A stretch of 64,000 nt of DNA from Chryseobacterium luquanense (GTDB lineage: Bacteria; Bacteroidota; Bacteroidia; Flavobacteriales; Weeksellaceae). This document shows, piece by piece, positions 35,823-44,886 of this stretch. The stretch lies in NCBI RefSeq assembly GCF_026460945.1, contig NZ_JAOVZV010000007.1, positions 1 through 64,000 of the forward strand, given 5' to 3'. The notes beneath the pieces are model-generated. The model saw only the letters and a program-made list of their open reading frames with translations, was not told the origin of the DNA and did not search any database. Position 1 is the first letter of the stretch. Each line of letters begins with the position of its first letter. Position numbers and translations under genes: made by a program.

Positions 35823-36611
35823 ATGGAATTAAAAGGAAAAACAATTTTAATCACTGGCGGAGCTTCCGGCATTGGTCTGGAAGCAGCAAAACAGTTTTCA
35901 GAAATCGGAGCTAAAGTCATCATCACAGGCCGGAATCAGCAGAGATTAGATTTGGCTAAAAGACAGTATCCCAATCTTACGGTGATCAAAAGTGATGTTT
36001 CGGTGGCACAAGATGCGAGTGTGCTTTTTGAGAAAGTTTCTCAACTTGGCGGTATTGATATTCTGTATAACAATGCTGGAGTGGGATCTGCTCCGATCAA
36101 CTTAGGTGTTCCCAACGAAAAGCATCTGGAAAACGCTGCTTACGAAATGGAAATTAATTATTTGGGCGTCATCCGGCTGAATAATATTTTCCTGAACATG
36201 CTTCAGTCCAGAAAACAAGCAGCGATTATTAACACGACTTCGATTCTAAGTTATGTTCCGTCATTGGTTGAAGCAACCTATTCAGCATCCAAAACCGCTT
36301 TGGCGTTTTATACAAAATCACTCAGAGAGCATCTGCGAATAAACAAGAGCAAAGTAAAAATATTTGAATTGCTTCCTCCGGTCGTTGATACAGAAATGAC
36401 TGCGACCAGAAAAGATAAAAAAATCACAACTGAAGAATTGGTAAAAGGTTTGATCAATGGATTAAAAAAAGATCAGTTTACCATCAGAATTGGTGATGCG
36501 AAGTTGGTGTATTATCTGAACCGATTTTTCCCTAAATTAACGTTCGGGTTGGTCAATCCAAAAAATCAGGAACAAATTTTAAAACAAAACTCAAAACATG
36601 AAAGCATTTAG
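35823..36611 (+). CDS. SDR-family NAD(P)-dependent oxidoreductase
   Basis: A 262-residue short-chain dehydrogenase, paralogous in fold to the SDR upstream. It has GGASGIGLEAAKQF, YNNAGVG, the Ser in NTTSILSYV and YSASKTALAFY. TGRNQQRL after the second strand suggests NADP. The C-terminus overlaps the following MDR gene by 14 bases, so the two are translationally coupled. The physiological substrate is unknown. Confidence 0.9.
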   Translation: MELKGKTILITGGASGIGLEAAKQFSEIGAKVIITGRNQQRLDLAKRQYPNLTVIKSDVSVAQDASVLFEKVSQLGGIDILYNNAGVGSAPINLGVPNEKHLENAAYEMEINYLGVIRLNNIFLNMLQSRKQAAIINTTSILSYVPSLVEATYSASKTALAFYTKSLREHLRINKSKVKIFELLPPVVDTEMTATRKDKKITTEELVKGLINGLKKDQFTIRIGDAKLVYYLNRFFPKLTFGLVNPKNQEQILKQNSKHESI

Positions 36612-37599
36612 TATCAGCCATTACAAAAAAAACAGTGACCTGCAATTGGTGGATGTTCCCAAACCGGTATTAAAAGAAAATGAAGTGCTGGTGGAGATTC
36701 ACGCTGCCAGTGTCAATCTTTTAGACTCAAAATTAAAAAGTGGTGAGTTCAAATTAATTGTGCCCTACAAATTACCGTTGATCCTCGGTCACGATGTGGC
36801 AGGCATTGTAGTAAAAGTCGGCTCAGAAGTGAAAAGCTTTAATGTGGGTGATGAAATTTATGCCAGACCTGCAGATTTTCACATCGGAACTTTTGCGGAA
36901 TTTATTTCGATTGATGAAAAAGATGTTGCCTTAAAACCAAAAAACCTGACGATGGAGGAGGCAGCTTCCATCCCGTTGGTTGGGTTGACGGCTTGGCAAG
37001 CTTTGGTTGAAAGAGCCAATATTCAGAAAGGTCAGAAAGTCTTTATACAGGCCGGATCGGGTGGAGTGGGAACCTTCGCCATTCAGCTGGCAAAAGATTT
37101 GGGTGCGACGGTAGCAACCACAGCCAGTGAAAAAAGTTTTGAGTTTTTAAAAGATCTTGGTGCTGATGTTCTGATTGATTATAAAAAACAGAATTTCGAA
37201 GATATGTTGAGCGGTTACGATATGGTCTTGAACAGTCAGGATCCTAAAACGCTTGAGAAATCGTTAGAAGTTGTAAAACCCGGCGGTAAAATAATTTCCA
37301 TTTCCGGTCCGCCAACGCCTGTGTTTGCAAAAGAATTCAACCTTCCATGGTATGTGAAATTTGCTATAAAACTGATGAGCAGTAAAATCAGAAAAATTGC
37401 AGAGAAAAAAAATGTGAATTATTCTTTTCTCTTTATGAAAGCTAATCGAAAACAGTTGGCAGAAATTACAAAATTGATAGAAGCGGGAAAAATAAGATCT
37501 GTCATCGATAAAGTATTTCCGTTCGAAAATACCAACGAAGCTGTAAAATACGTAGAAAGTGGCCGTGCAAAAGGAAAAGTGGTGATTAAGATGAAATAA
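36598..37599 (+). CDS. MDR-family NADP-dependent oxidoreductase (quinone oxidoreductase-like)
   Basis: A 333-residue medium-chain dehydrogenase/reductase. The N-terminal GroES-like domain has GHDVAGIVVKVGSEVKSFNVGDEIY, the Rossmann motif is QAGSGGVGTFAIQLAKDLGA (about 148-167), and the C-terminus ends in GKVVIKM. The structural zinc cysteines and the catalytic Cys are absent, placing it with zinc-free quinone/enoyl reductases. With the OYE and SDR genes it suggests a reductive detoxification cluster. Confidence 0.9.
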   Translation: MKAFSISHYKKNSDLQLVDVPKPVLKENEVLVEIHAASVNLLDSKLKSGEFKLIVPYKLPLILGHDVAGIVVKVGSEVKSFNVGDEIYARPADFHIGTFAEFISIDEKDVALKPKNLTMEEAASIPLVGLTAWQALVERANIQKGQKVFIQAGSGGVGTFAIQLAKDLGATVATTASEKSFEFLKDLGADVLIDYKKQNFEDMLSGYDMVLNSQDPKTLEKSLEVVKPGGKIISISGPPTPVFAKEFNLPWYVKFAIKLMSSKIRKIAEKKNVNYSFLFMKANRKQLAEITKLIEAGKIRSVIDKVFPFENTNEAVKYVESGRAKGKVVIKMK

Positions 37600-37614
37600 T
37601 CTTTTATAGAATAA

Positions 37615-37644
37615 AAAAGGCAGGAGTTTCAAAACTCCCGCTTT
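37615..37644. terminator. Bidirectional terminator between the MDR gene and metE
   Basis: GGAGTTT and AAACTCC pair inside AAAGGC.../...GCTTT, giving A and T tails on either side. It lies between two converging genes. Confidence 0.75.
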
Positions 37645-37650
37645 AATAAT

Positions 37651-39975
37651 TTACTGAACTAAATTTCTTTCTTTTTCAAAAGTTTCAGATGCTTCCCTTG
37701 AAGCCTCTACCATCGCAATCAGCGCCTTTTCCGTTTCATCCCAATGACGGGTTTTCAAACCACAGTCAGGATTTACCCAAAGTTGCTGTGCAGGAATCAC
37801 GGCTTGTGCTTTTTTCAGCAATTCCACCATTTCCTCTTTTGACGGAACTCTCGGCGAGTGAATATCGTAAACTCCCGGGCCAATCTCATTCGGATATTTA
37901 AAATCTGCAAAAGCATTCAGCAGTTCCATCTGACTTCTGGAGCATTCAATGGTAATGACATCGGCATCCATATCGGCGATATTCTGGATGATATCATTGA
38001 ATTCTGAATAACACATGTGCGTATGAATCTGCGTTGCATCTTCCACGCCGCTTGCCGAAATTCTGAAAGCTTCAACCGCCCATTTCAGATAATTCTGCCA
38101 ATCTGAAGTTCTCAACGGAAGACCTTCACGAATCGCAGGTTCATCAATCTGAATAATTCTGATTCCTGCTTTTTCCAAATCATTCACTTCATCACGAATC
38201 GCCAAAGCAATCTGTTTACAGGTTAAAGAACGCGGCTGGTCGTCACGCACAAATGACCACTGAAGAATCGTTACAGGTCCGGTCAACATTCCTTTTACCC
38301 ATTTTTGAGTTAAAGACTGAGCGTATTCAGACCAGTAAACCGTCATCGGATTGGGTCTGTGAACATCTCCTAAAATTACAGGAGGTTTTACGCAACGGCT
38401 TCCGTAGCTCTGAACCCAGCCGTTTTGGGTAAAGGCAAATCCGGCCAGCTGTTCGCCGAAATATTCCACCATATCGTTTCGCTCAAACTCTCCGTGAACC
38501 AACACATCGATCCCGATTTCTTCCTGCCAACGGATGGTTCTTTCTGTCTCCTGTTTCAGTAAAGTATCGTACTGTTCGGCATCTAATTCTCCTTTTTTAA
38601 ATTTTGAACGCCAGGTTCTCACTTCTTTTGTCTGCGGAAAAGAACCAATCGTTGTCGTTGGAAATAATGGAAGCTTCAATACTTTCTGCTGAGTTTCTTT
38701 TCTTACATTGAAGGGAGAATTTCTTTGTGCATTTTCCTCTGTCGTCACATCTACACGGTTTTTCACGTCCTGATTGTGAATTAGTGAAGATTTTTTACGG
38801 TTTTCAATCGCCTTCTTATTTTCAGCTAATTCCTGTAAAGTATTGTAATCCGGATTTTCTGATGCTAATTTTTTCAGGTTTACAATTTCATAAACTTTCT
38901 GTTTTGCGAAAGCCATCCACTGTTTAATCTCGGGAGAAAGAATCTCTTCGTTTTTCTCTGAATCCAAATCGAAAGGAGAGTGCAGCAATGAGCACGAAGG
39001 TGCAATGAAAACTCTGTCCGAACCGATTTTCTCAACTGCTTTTTTAATGAAATGCAAAGACTGTGTGAAATCATTTTTCCAGATATTTCTTCCGTCAACG
39101 ATTCCCAGCGAAAGACTTAAAGTATTTGGAATTGAATTTAAAACTTCATCCAACTGTTCAGGCGAACGGACCAAATCAATATGCAGAACATCGATCGGCA
39201 GGGAAGTCGCTAATGAAAGATTGTCTTTTAAACCTTCAAAGTAAGTTGCCACGATAAATTTTAGATTTGGGAACTGTTTTCTGATTTCAGCATAGATGAA
39301 CTTATAGGTTTCCTTTGCTTTTTCATTTAAATCTAAAGCTAAAAATGGCTCGTCAAACTGAATATATTCCGCACCGTGATTTTCAAGTTCTTTTAAAATC
39401 TGAATATAAACCGGCAGTAAATTCTGTGCTAAATCTAATTTATCAAAACCTTCTTCTTTTTCTTTACCCAATAATAAATACGTCAGTAAACCGGTGATTA
39501 CGGGCTTTGCATTGATTCCAGCCTGTCTGGCACTGATGAATTCCTGAATAATTTTGTTGGAGAATAATTTGAACTCCTGATTTTTCTGAAACTCGGGGAC
39601 GATGTAGTGATAATTGGTGTCAAACCATTTGGTCATTTCCATTGCCGTAATATCCAAACCTTCTTTCTGAAAGCCTCTTGCCATCGCAAAATACAGATCA
39701 GTTTCAGATTTTTTGAAAGCAATTTCCTGATAACGCTCCGGAATCGCTCCAACTGTAAGAGTCATATCCAAAACCTGATCGTAATACGAAAAATCGTTGC
39801 AGGGAATCCAGTCTATTCCTGCTTCCTGCTGTAATTTCCAGTTGTTTTGAGTAATGGTTTTTCCGACTTCCAGTAATTCGTCCAAAACAATTTTGCCCGA
39901 CCAATACTGCTCGCAGGCTTTTTTGAGTTCTCTGTTGCTACCAATACGCGGATAGCCAAGAATGTGTGTTTGCAT
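37651..39975 (-). CDS. metE: Cobalamin-independent methionine synthase
   Basis: A 774-residue zinc enzyme that transfers methyl from 5-methyltetrahydropteroyltri-glutamate to homocysteine. The N-terminal barrel begins THILGYPRIGSNRELKKACE. The C-terminal barrel has TTTIGSFPQTKEVR, then the zinc ligands in THMCYSEF (His, Cys), the Glu in ITIECSRS and the Cys in NPDCGLKTR. Full length. The cobalamin riboswitch about 375 bp upstream should switch it off when B12 allows MetH to work. An unusually long leader with a repeat insertion lies between them. Confidence 0.97.
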   Translation of the reverse strand: MQTHILGYPRIGSNRELKKACEQYWSGKIVLDELLEVGKTITQNNWKLQQEAGIDWIPCNDFSYYDQVLDMTLTVGAIPERYQEIAFKKSETDLYFAMARGFQKEGLDITAMEMTKWFDTNYHYIVPEFQKNQEFKLFSNKIIQEFISARQAGINAKPVITGLLTYLLLGKEKEEGFDKLDLAQNLLPVYIQILKELENHGAEYIQFDEPFLALDLNEKAKETYKFIYAEIRKQFPNLKFIVATYFEGLKDNLSLATSLPIDVLHIDLVRSPEQLDEVLNSIPNTLSLSLGIVDGRNIWKNDFTQSLHFIKKAVEKIGSDRVFIAPSCSLLHSPFDLDSEKNEEILSPEIKQWMAFAKQKVYEIVNLKKLASENPDYNTLQELAENKKAIENRKKSSLIHNQDVKNRVDVTTEENAQRNSPFNVRKETQQKVLKLPLFPTTTIGSFPQTKEVRTWRSKFKKGELDAEQYDTLLKQETERTIRWQEEIGIDVLVHGEFERNDMVEYFGEQLAGFAFTQNGWVQSYGSRCVKPPVILGDVHRPNPMTVYWSEYAQSLTQKWVKGMLTGPVTILQWSFVRDDQPRSLTCKQIALAIRDEVNDLEKAGIRIIQIDEPAIREGLPLRTSDWQNYLKWAVEAFRISASGVEDATQIHTHMCYSEFNDIIQNIADMDADVITIECSRSQMELLNAFADFKYPNEIGPGVYDIHSPRVPSKEEMVELLKKAQAVIPAQQLWVNPDCGLKTRHWDETEKALIAMVEASREASETFEKERNLVQ

Positions 39976-40110
39976 TTTCTTTTAAACTTTTAATAATTAA
40001 TGATTTTAAAAGTTCTTCAGATGCTTCGAAATGCTTTGTTAGTAAGAGTTTTGAGAATTTAGATACTTTGAATGAAGGAGATTCTTTAATTGGTTTTTTT
40101 ATCTGCTGCT

Positions 40111-40282
40111 TTTTAAACGCAAAGTTTTAACTTAAAATTAAAATATTTAAGCAGGCAAAGATCGAATCAATAAAATGATTTGATGAAGCTTGTGTTTATA
40201 AATGAGCTTCATCAGCGACAAAGTCGCAACTCTTTGCTACCTAAAATTATACGTTTACAATAAAAAATCTTTGCGTTTAAAT
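40111..40282. repeat. MITE-like repeat in the metE leader
   Basis: Terminal inverted repeats TTTAAACGCAAAG (40112-40124) and CTTTGCGTTTAAA (40269-40281) bound about 170 bp with no coding potential. Inside are perfect hairpins TGATGAAGCT/AGCTTCATCA (40181, 40205) and GCGAC/GTCGC (40215, 40223). CTTTGCGTTTAAA also occurs at 43944. It sits between riboswitch and metE and would be part of the transcribed leader. Confidence 0.65.
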
Positions 40283-40350
40283 TTAAACTCAATATATTCA
40301 ATGTATCATCTATCAATCCAAAAACTCCAACCGCGAGAGCACTGATCATT

Positions 40351-40513
40351 CGGTAAAGGTAGGTCTCCTGACTTGTAACAGTTTCTGTCGTCCTTCCCAT
40401 TTTCACAGTGGACATTCGTGGACAGAAGCTTTTGGGATATTACTTACAGTTGCGCGACAGCTCGTGATTTTCACACGATTCCCTTTTCATTCATTTTAAA
40501 TAAAACCTTTCCG
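40351..40513 (-). ncRNA. Cobalamin riboswitch of metE
   Basis: Read on the minus strand: P1 arm CGGAAAGGT (from 40513), AAAAGGGAATCGTGTG, ATCACGAGCTGTCGCGCAAC, CCACTGTGAAAATGGGAAGG, and the B12 box AAGTCAGGAGACCTACC, closing with ACCTTTACCG (to 40351), which pairs with the P1 arm. These match the conserved cobalamin element. It controls metE, a classic target. Confidence 0.93.
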
Positions 40514-40638
40514 ATTGATGAAGTATGTGAAAGAACAATTTCTTTGGTAAAGATAATAGTTAAGTGAATTGATTGGTTTAAATTTGAAAATAAAGGATTT
40601 TGTTTGGTTTAAATTATTTAAATCAGATTAATATTCTT

Positions 40639-40646
40639 TACATTTG
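40639..40646 (+). promoter_or_regulatory. Probable -7 box of the Lrp/AsnC gene
   Basis: TACATTTG matches TAnnTTTG and lies 31 bp before the GTG start. No TTG is seen at the usual distance. Confidence 0.45.
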
Positions 40647-40677
40647 AAAATTATAGTGTTAAAAAGAATATTATTCC

Positions 40678-41139
40678 GTGGACAGATTAGATGAAAAGGA
40701 TATTCAGCTCTTGAGAATCCTTCAAAAAAATGCAAAACTGACCGTCAAAGAGCTCGCAGCCGAAGTAAATCTCTCAACATCGCCAGTTTTTGAGAGAGTG
40801 AAAAGACTCGAACAGGACGGATTTATCAAACATTACGCAGCAGTCTTGGAAGCTGAAAAACTGAACCGTGGATTTACCGTTTTCTGTCAGATCAAACTGA
40901 AAATTCATGACCGTGCAGTGGGAAATCAGTTTGTGGAAGATATTTTGAAAATTGATGAAGTTGCCGAATGCTACAACATCTCAGGCGATTTTGATTTTCT
41001 CCTGAAAGTTCAGGTGCGGGATATGAAACATTATCAGGATTTTGTTTTCAATAAACTGGGATCAGTAGATTCTATCGGAAGCACGCACAGCACTTTTGTG
41101 ATGGCGGAGGTGAAGAATACGCATGGATTGAGTATTTAG
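40678..41139 (+). CDS. Lrp/AsnC-family transcriptional regulator
   Basis: A 153-residue protein with a GTG start (MDRLDEKD). The N-terminal HTH has LRILQKNAKLTVKELAAEVNLSTSPVFERVKRLEQDGFI. The RAM ligand domain (about 70-145) has VAECYNISGDFDFLLKVQVRDM. This family senses amino acids. It is divergent from metE and its riboswitch, so control of methionine synthesis is plausible but inferred from position only. Confidence 0.92.
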   Translation: MDRLDEKDIQLLRILQKNAKLTVKELAAEVNLSTSPVFERVKRLEQDGFIKHYAAVLEAEKLNRGFTVFCQIKLKIHDRAVGNQFVEDILKIDEVAECYNISGDFDFLLKVQVRDMKHYQDFVFNKLGSVDSIGSTHSTFVMAEVKNTHGLSI

Positions 41140-41147
41140 AAGGAGAA

Positions 41148-41726
41148 CTATTTACTTTTATTTACATAAATTATTTCCGGTTTTTTACCATCCAGATCTC
41201 TTTTTGATCTCCCAAATAATCCAACTTCAAGGTCATCTGGAGATTTGTTTTCTAGTTCAGCAGGAGAAACAAATGTGTACATTCCATACCCGTGTCCTGC
41301 AACAATCCAGCCCTCAGTTTTTGTTAAATGAATTGTATTAAAATCTCCTGCAGGTCCGCCAGCGAATACGGGTCCAAATTCTTTCATTATAGCGATTGCT
41401 TCATCATTTGCATTTTTTACTTTAGTTATATCATCAAAAATAATGTATGTTCCGTTTTTAAAAAGTACCCAATCCTGGAATTTAGGATTTATTGCTAATT
41501 TTACATTTTCAATTAGTTCACTGTCTGTCATTTGATAGGATTGATTTTTTTGCTTTTGATTATTTATTGTATCACTAATTTTTATTTGATTAGAATTGAA
41601 ATTGACGATTTTATTGTTTTCATTTTGTGGATGACAATAAAGTAGTAGAGTCAATATTGTAATAATGTTAATGGCTTTCAATGGTGTTTTTTTACAAAAA
41701 TAGAATTTTAAATCAGAATTAAGCAT
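41148..41726 (-). CDS. Hypothetical lipoprotein
   Basis: A protein of up to 192 residues. The lipobox LLLYC near residue 31, followed by HPQNE, suggests a lipoprotein. The first about 15 residues before the hydrophobic stretch look untypical, so a start at a TTG codon just before KAINIITIL (about residue 17) is possible. The C-terminal half has FGPVFAGGPAGDFNTIHL and GWIVAGHGYGMYTFV, a Gly-rich pattern that I cannot assign to a family. Confidence 0.65.
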   Translation of the reverse strand: MLNSDLKFYFCKKTPLKAINIITILTLLLYCHPQNENNKIVNFNSNQIKISDTINNQKQKNQSYQMTDSELIENVKLAINPKFQDWVLFKNGTYIIFDDITKVKNANDEAIAIMKEFGPVFAGGPAGDFNTIHLTKTEGWIVAGHGYGMYTFVSPAELENKSPDDLEVGLFGRSKRDLDGKKPEIIYVNKSK

Positions 41727-41738
41727 TGATAATTCATT

Positions 41739-42119
41739 TCAAAAATAATTACTCACCTCAATCAAATTGAAATCGGGATCTCTGAAATATACCGACTTGA
41801 TTTTTCCCAGAGCTCCGGTTCTGTCAACAATTCCTTCGATAATTTCAATATTTTTCTGTTTTAATTCTTCCAAAACTTGGTGGATTTCTGTTTTAGCAAT
41901 AAAACATAAATCTGCCGAACCGGAAGTCGGATATTCTGCTTTGGGTTCAAACTCTTTTCCTTTTTGATGAAGGTTGATTTTTTGATTTCCGAAAGTCAGA
42001 GCTTTTCTGTTGTCTCCAAATGTTACAACTTCGAAACCTAAAATGTTCGTATAAAATTCTATTGTTTTATCAATATCAGCGACGGTTAAAACAAGATGGT
42101 CAATATTATTTATTTTCAT
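41739..42119 (-). CDS. VOC-family (glyoxalase-like) protein
   Basis: A 126-residue protein with one vicinal-oxygen-chelate fold: IDHLVLTVADIDKTIEFYTNILGFEVVTF at the start, with a metal-ligand His in position, and YFRDPDFNLIEVSNYF at the end carrying the usual second-half Glu. This pattern fits members acting on small oxidised metabolites or antibiotics. The substrate is not predictable. It overlaps the upstream gene's end by 14 bases, so the two are coupled. Confidence 0.85.
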   Translation of the reverse strand: MKINNIDHLVLTVADIDKTIEFYTNILGFEVVTFGDNRKALTFGNQKINLHQKGKEFEPKAEYPTSGSADLCFIAKTEIHQVLEELKQKNIEIIEGIVDRTGALGKIKSVYFRDPDFNLIEVSNYF

Positions 42120-42642
42120 TTTTTAAATTAATTCCCTTTTCATAAGTATATTCTGATCCCTTATTTTTAATTGTAATATCATCATTTCCGGGTTTTTTTA
42201 CCAAAATTTCAACGACTTTACTCTTTTCAATAATCATGTTTTCGGTGCTTTTCTTTACAATTTTATCATGTTTCAGATAATTTATAAAAGCAGTGACGTA
42301 TAAATTTTTGTCATCAAATCCTGTTAACTGAAATTTCTCTATCTGTAATTTTTGACCATTAATTTTTAAAACGGATAGTAGAGATTGGTCATCAAACCAA
42401 TTATGAAATCCGTTGTCATTTCTTATTTCCAGAAACTCTATGATGTTTTTGTTAATCGACAAATCAACCGAATCCTGAATTCTCTTTCTTCCAAATGATT
42501 GATTATAAAAATCAAGATGAATAAATTTCCCAAGCGTTTCGTTATTGATTTTCGATGTATTTATATATCGAATATTAGAACCATCCTGTGAAAAAAAATA
42601 GCAAGGAAATAAAAAGAAAAGAAACAATATTTTTGACTTCAT
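42106..42642 (-). CDS. Secreted hypothetical protein
   Basis: A 178-residue protein. The start MKSKILFLF at 42642 is preferred to an ATG seven codons upstream because it begins a clean signal peptide (ending FFSQ-DG). The mature part has a beta-rich pattern (YINTSKINNETLGKFIHLDFY) without a recognised domain. It lies seven bases after the gene at 42650 and overlaps the VOC gene, so it is within a minus-strand operon. Confidence 0.7.
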   Translation of the reverse strand: MKSKILFLFFLFPCYFFSQDGSNIRYINTSKINNETLGKFIHLDFYNQSFGRKRIQDSVDLSINKNIIEFLEIRNDNGFHNWFDDQSLLSVLKINGQKLQIEKFQLTGFDDKNLYVTAFINYLKHDKIVKKSTENMIIEKSKVVEILVKKPGNDDITIKNKGSEYTYEKGINLKNENK

Positions 42643-42649
42643 AAGAAAC

Positions 42650-43222
42650 TTATTCAGTATCAATATACGTTAATTTCGCCCCTTTAATATATTCTTCCAA
42701 AGAAATATCTTTCGTTGCTTTATCATTCATCAATTCAAAAAGATAAGTTGATGTTGAATTTAATCTGATGTCTTTCAAGGAAATTTTAAATCTTTTGGTT
42801 TTGAGATTTGAATTTAAAAAGGTCAATTCTGCAGTATTACTCAACTTAATATTATTTACATCAAAAGAAGCTTTCGGGTCTTTTTGTAGTTTTAAAAATC
42901 TTTTTTGGGTTTTATCGGTTGTTTCATCCAAAAATTTCTGCATTTGAAAATCGGTTAAAAGCTGAGGGTAAATTAAGCCTTCTTTTAGAATGGTTGCCAT
43001 AATTTTATCTGCTTTATCGTAATAAACTGTTTTGTCATCAAACTGAACAAGATTATCTTTTACAAGAATTTTTCCTGCAAATTTTTTATAGTTTTTCTTT
43101 TTATAATCATTTTTAAAATGCTCTACAATGGCAACATCTTTTGTGCTTAACTTTTCAATTTTCTGAGCGAAAAAATTCGAAGAAAGCAATAATGAAAGCC
43201 CAATTGAGAATAAAAATTTCAT
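42650..43222 (-). CDS. Secreted hypothetical protein
   Basis: A 190-residue protein with a signal peptide (MKFLFSIGLSLLLSSNFFAQ-K). The mature part is lysine-rich with helical segments (QKRFLKLQKDPKASF) and no recognised domain. It opens a short operon with the genes at 42106 and 41739. Its pairing with another unknown secreted protein may mean the two act together. Confidence 0.7.
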   Translation of the reverse strand: MKFLFSIGLSLLLSSNFFAQKIEKLSTKDVAIVEHFKNDYKKKNYKKFAGKILVKDNLVQFDDKTVYYDKADKIMATILKEGLIYPQLLTDFQMQKFLDETTDKTQKRFLKLQKDPKASFDVNNIKLSNTAELTFLNSNLKTKRFKISLKDIRLNSTSTYLFELMNDKATKDISLEEYIKGAKLTYIDTE

Positions 43223-43253
43223 AATATTTTAATTTAGGTGTGAATGTAGAATT

Positions 43254-43835
43254 CTACAAAATATTTTTCAGTCGAAGATGTTGCAAAAGCATAATGGTTT
43301 TCGCATCTTTTATTTCTCCGTTATCAATCATAGAAAGTGTTTCATTGAAATCTAATTCTAAAACTTCAATGTTTTCGCCTTCTTCTTCAAGTCCGCCTCC
43401 TTCATTGATTTTCATTTCATCAGAATATTCAGCAATGAAAAAATATAGAATTTCTGTTACCGAACCAGGCGACATATAGGCTTCAAAAATCTTTTTTACT
43501 TGGGAGATTTTATATCCAGTTTCTTCTTCCGTTTCCTTTTTAATGCAGTCTTCAGGATTATTGTTATCTAATAAACCGGCACAAGCTTCAATCAACATTC
43601 CGTCAGAATTTCCGTTGATGTACGTTGGAAGTCGAAATTGTCTCGTTAAAATTACTTTTTTGGAATCTGTGTTATAAAGCAAAATAACGGCTCCATTCCC
43701 TCTGTCATAAGCTTCTCTGCTTTGACTTTCGGTTTCTCCGTTTTGTTTTTTAATGTTAAAAGTTACTTTCTTCAAAGTGTACCAATTATCAGATAAAATT
43801 TCTGTTTTTTCGATACTTACATTCGTCTCTTGCAT
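43254..43835 (-). CDS. NUDIX hydrolase (NudK/ADP-ribose pyrophosphatase-like)
   Basis: A 193-residue hydrolase. The Nudix helix KKETEEETGYKI (REUxEExGU pattern) lies near residue 107, preceded by LIEACAGLLDNN. The pattern LTRQFRLPTYING and the C-terminal length fit the GDP-mannose/ADP-sugar pyrophosphatase branch. It cleaves a nucleoside diphosphate-sugar bond; the exact sugar is not clear. Confidence 0.88.
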   Translation of the reverse strand: MQETNVSIEKTEILSDNWYTLKKVTFNIKKQNGETESQSREAYDRGNGAVILLYNTDSKKVILTRQFRLPTYINGNSDGMLIEACAGLLDNNNPEDCIKKETEEETGYKISQVKKIFEAYMSPGSVTEILYFFIAEYSDEMKINEGGGLEEEGENIEVLELDFNETLSMIDNGEIKDAKTIMLLQHLRLKNIL

Positions 43836-43880
43836 TCTATATTTTATGTCTGTTTATTATTAATTTATAATTCTATTAAT

Positions 43881-43960
43881 CTTAGCTGAGTGAAACGCCT
43901 TTGCGAACTTAAAAACAGTTTATATTGTATAAATCTTTGAGTCCTTTGCGTTTAAAAATT
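43881..43960. repeat. Dispersed intergenic repeat copy
   Basis: CTTAGCTGAGTGAAACGCC and CTTTGCGAACTTAAAAACA closely match 7651-7678. CCTTTGCGTTTAAAAATT at 43943 matches the MITE-like end at 40269-40281. No coding potential is seen. Confidence 0.6.
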
Positions 43961-43970
43961 AATAATAGAA

Positions 43971-44876
43971 TTATTTCTTCAGCAAATCTTCCAAAGCCAT
44001 TTTCAAATCAGGAAATTTAAATTCAAAACCTGCTTTTTGAATTTTCTCCGAAGAAGCCCTCGAACCTTCCAATAAAGCATCTGCCAATTCTCCAAATATT
44101 AGTTTTAAAATAAAACTTGGAACATTCGGCATAAATAAAGGTTTCTTTAAAACCTGAGCAATTAATTTCGTTAAATTTTCATTGGTTGTATGCTGTGGAG
44201 CAGAAGCATTAAAAGAACCTTCGATTTCAGGATTTTTTAAAGCAAATTCGTAAATCGAACAAATATCATCGATATGAATCCACGGCATATATTGTTTTCC
44301 GTTTCCAAGTGGTGAACCAATTCCAAATTTTATCGGAGTCATCATTTTTTCTAAGGCGCCTTCAGTTTTAGAAAGAACGACAGCAGTTCTTATTTTCACA
44401 ACTCTTTCCGCAATATTTTCAACCTTAAATTCATCTGCAGCTTTCTCCCAAACAACAACAACTTCACTTAGAAAATCATTTCCTGAAGCATCATTTTCCG
44501 TAAAAATAGTATCTGTAGTTTTTGTTCCGTAATAATTAATTCCTGAAGCTGAAATAAATGATTTTAACTTTAAATTTTTCTTTTTTAATGTGTTTAAAAT
44601 CAGTTTTGCAGAATCTACACGGCTGGAAATTAATTCCTTTTTTCGGTCTTCAGTCCAGCGCTTTTCAGAAATATTCGCTCCTGCAAGATGGATGATATGG
44701 CTTACGTTTTCAAAAGCTTTTTCATCGACAATTTGGTTTTCCAAATCCCATTCAAATTCGTTATCGGCTTCTTTTTTTCTGGTTAAAAACCGAATTGAGT
44801 ATTCATTTTCTATTTTTTTTGAAAGTGTTCTTGCAATGGCTCCACTTGCACCGGTAATTAAGACAATTTCTTTCAT
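43971..44876 (-). CDS. TIGR01777-family NAD-dependent epimerase/dehydratase-like oxidoreductase
   Basis: A 301-residue protein starting MKEIVLITGASGAIARTLSKK at 44876; an upstream ATG at 44900 would overlap the previous gene's stop and add a poor N-terminus. The Rossmann GASGAI motif, HLAGANISEKRW, SASGINYYG and PWIHIDDIC are diagnostic of the SDR39U1/TIGR01777 family. The C-terminal domain is DUF1731-like. Its function is not established. Confidence 0.88.
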   Translation of the reverse strand: MKEIVLITGASGAIARTLSKKIENEYSIRFLTRKKEADNEFEWDLENQIVDEKAFENVSHIIHLAGANISEKRWTEDRKKELISSRVDSAKLILNTLKKKNLKLKSFISASGINYYGTKTTDTIFTENDASGNDFLSEVVVVWEKAADEFKVENIAERVVKIRTAVVLSKTEGALEKMMTPIKFGIGSPLGNGKQYMPWIHIDDICSIYEFALKNPEIEGSFNASAPQHTTNENLTKLIAQVLKKPLFMPNVPSFILKLIFGELADALLEGSRASSEKIQKAGFEFKFPDLKMALEDLLKK

Positions 44877-44886
44877 TTTTGTGAAA

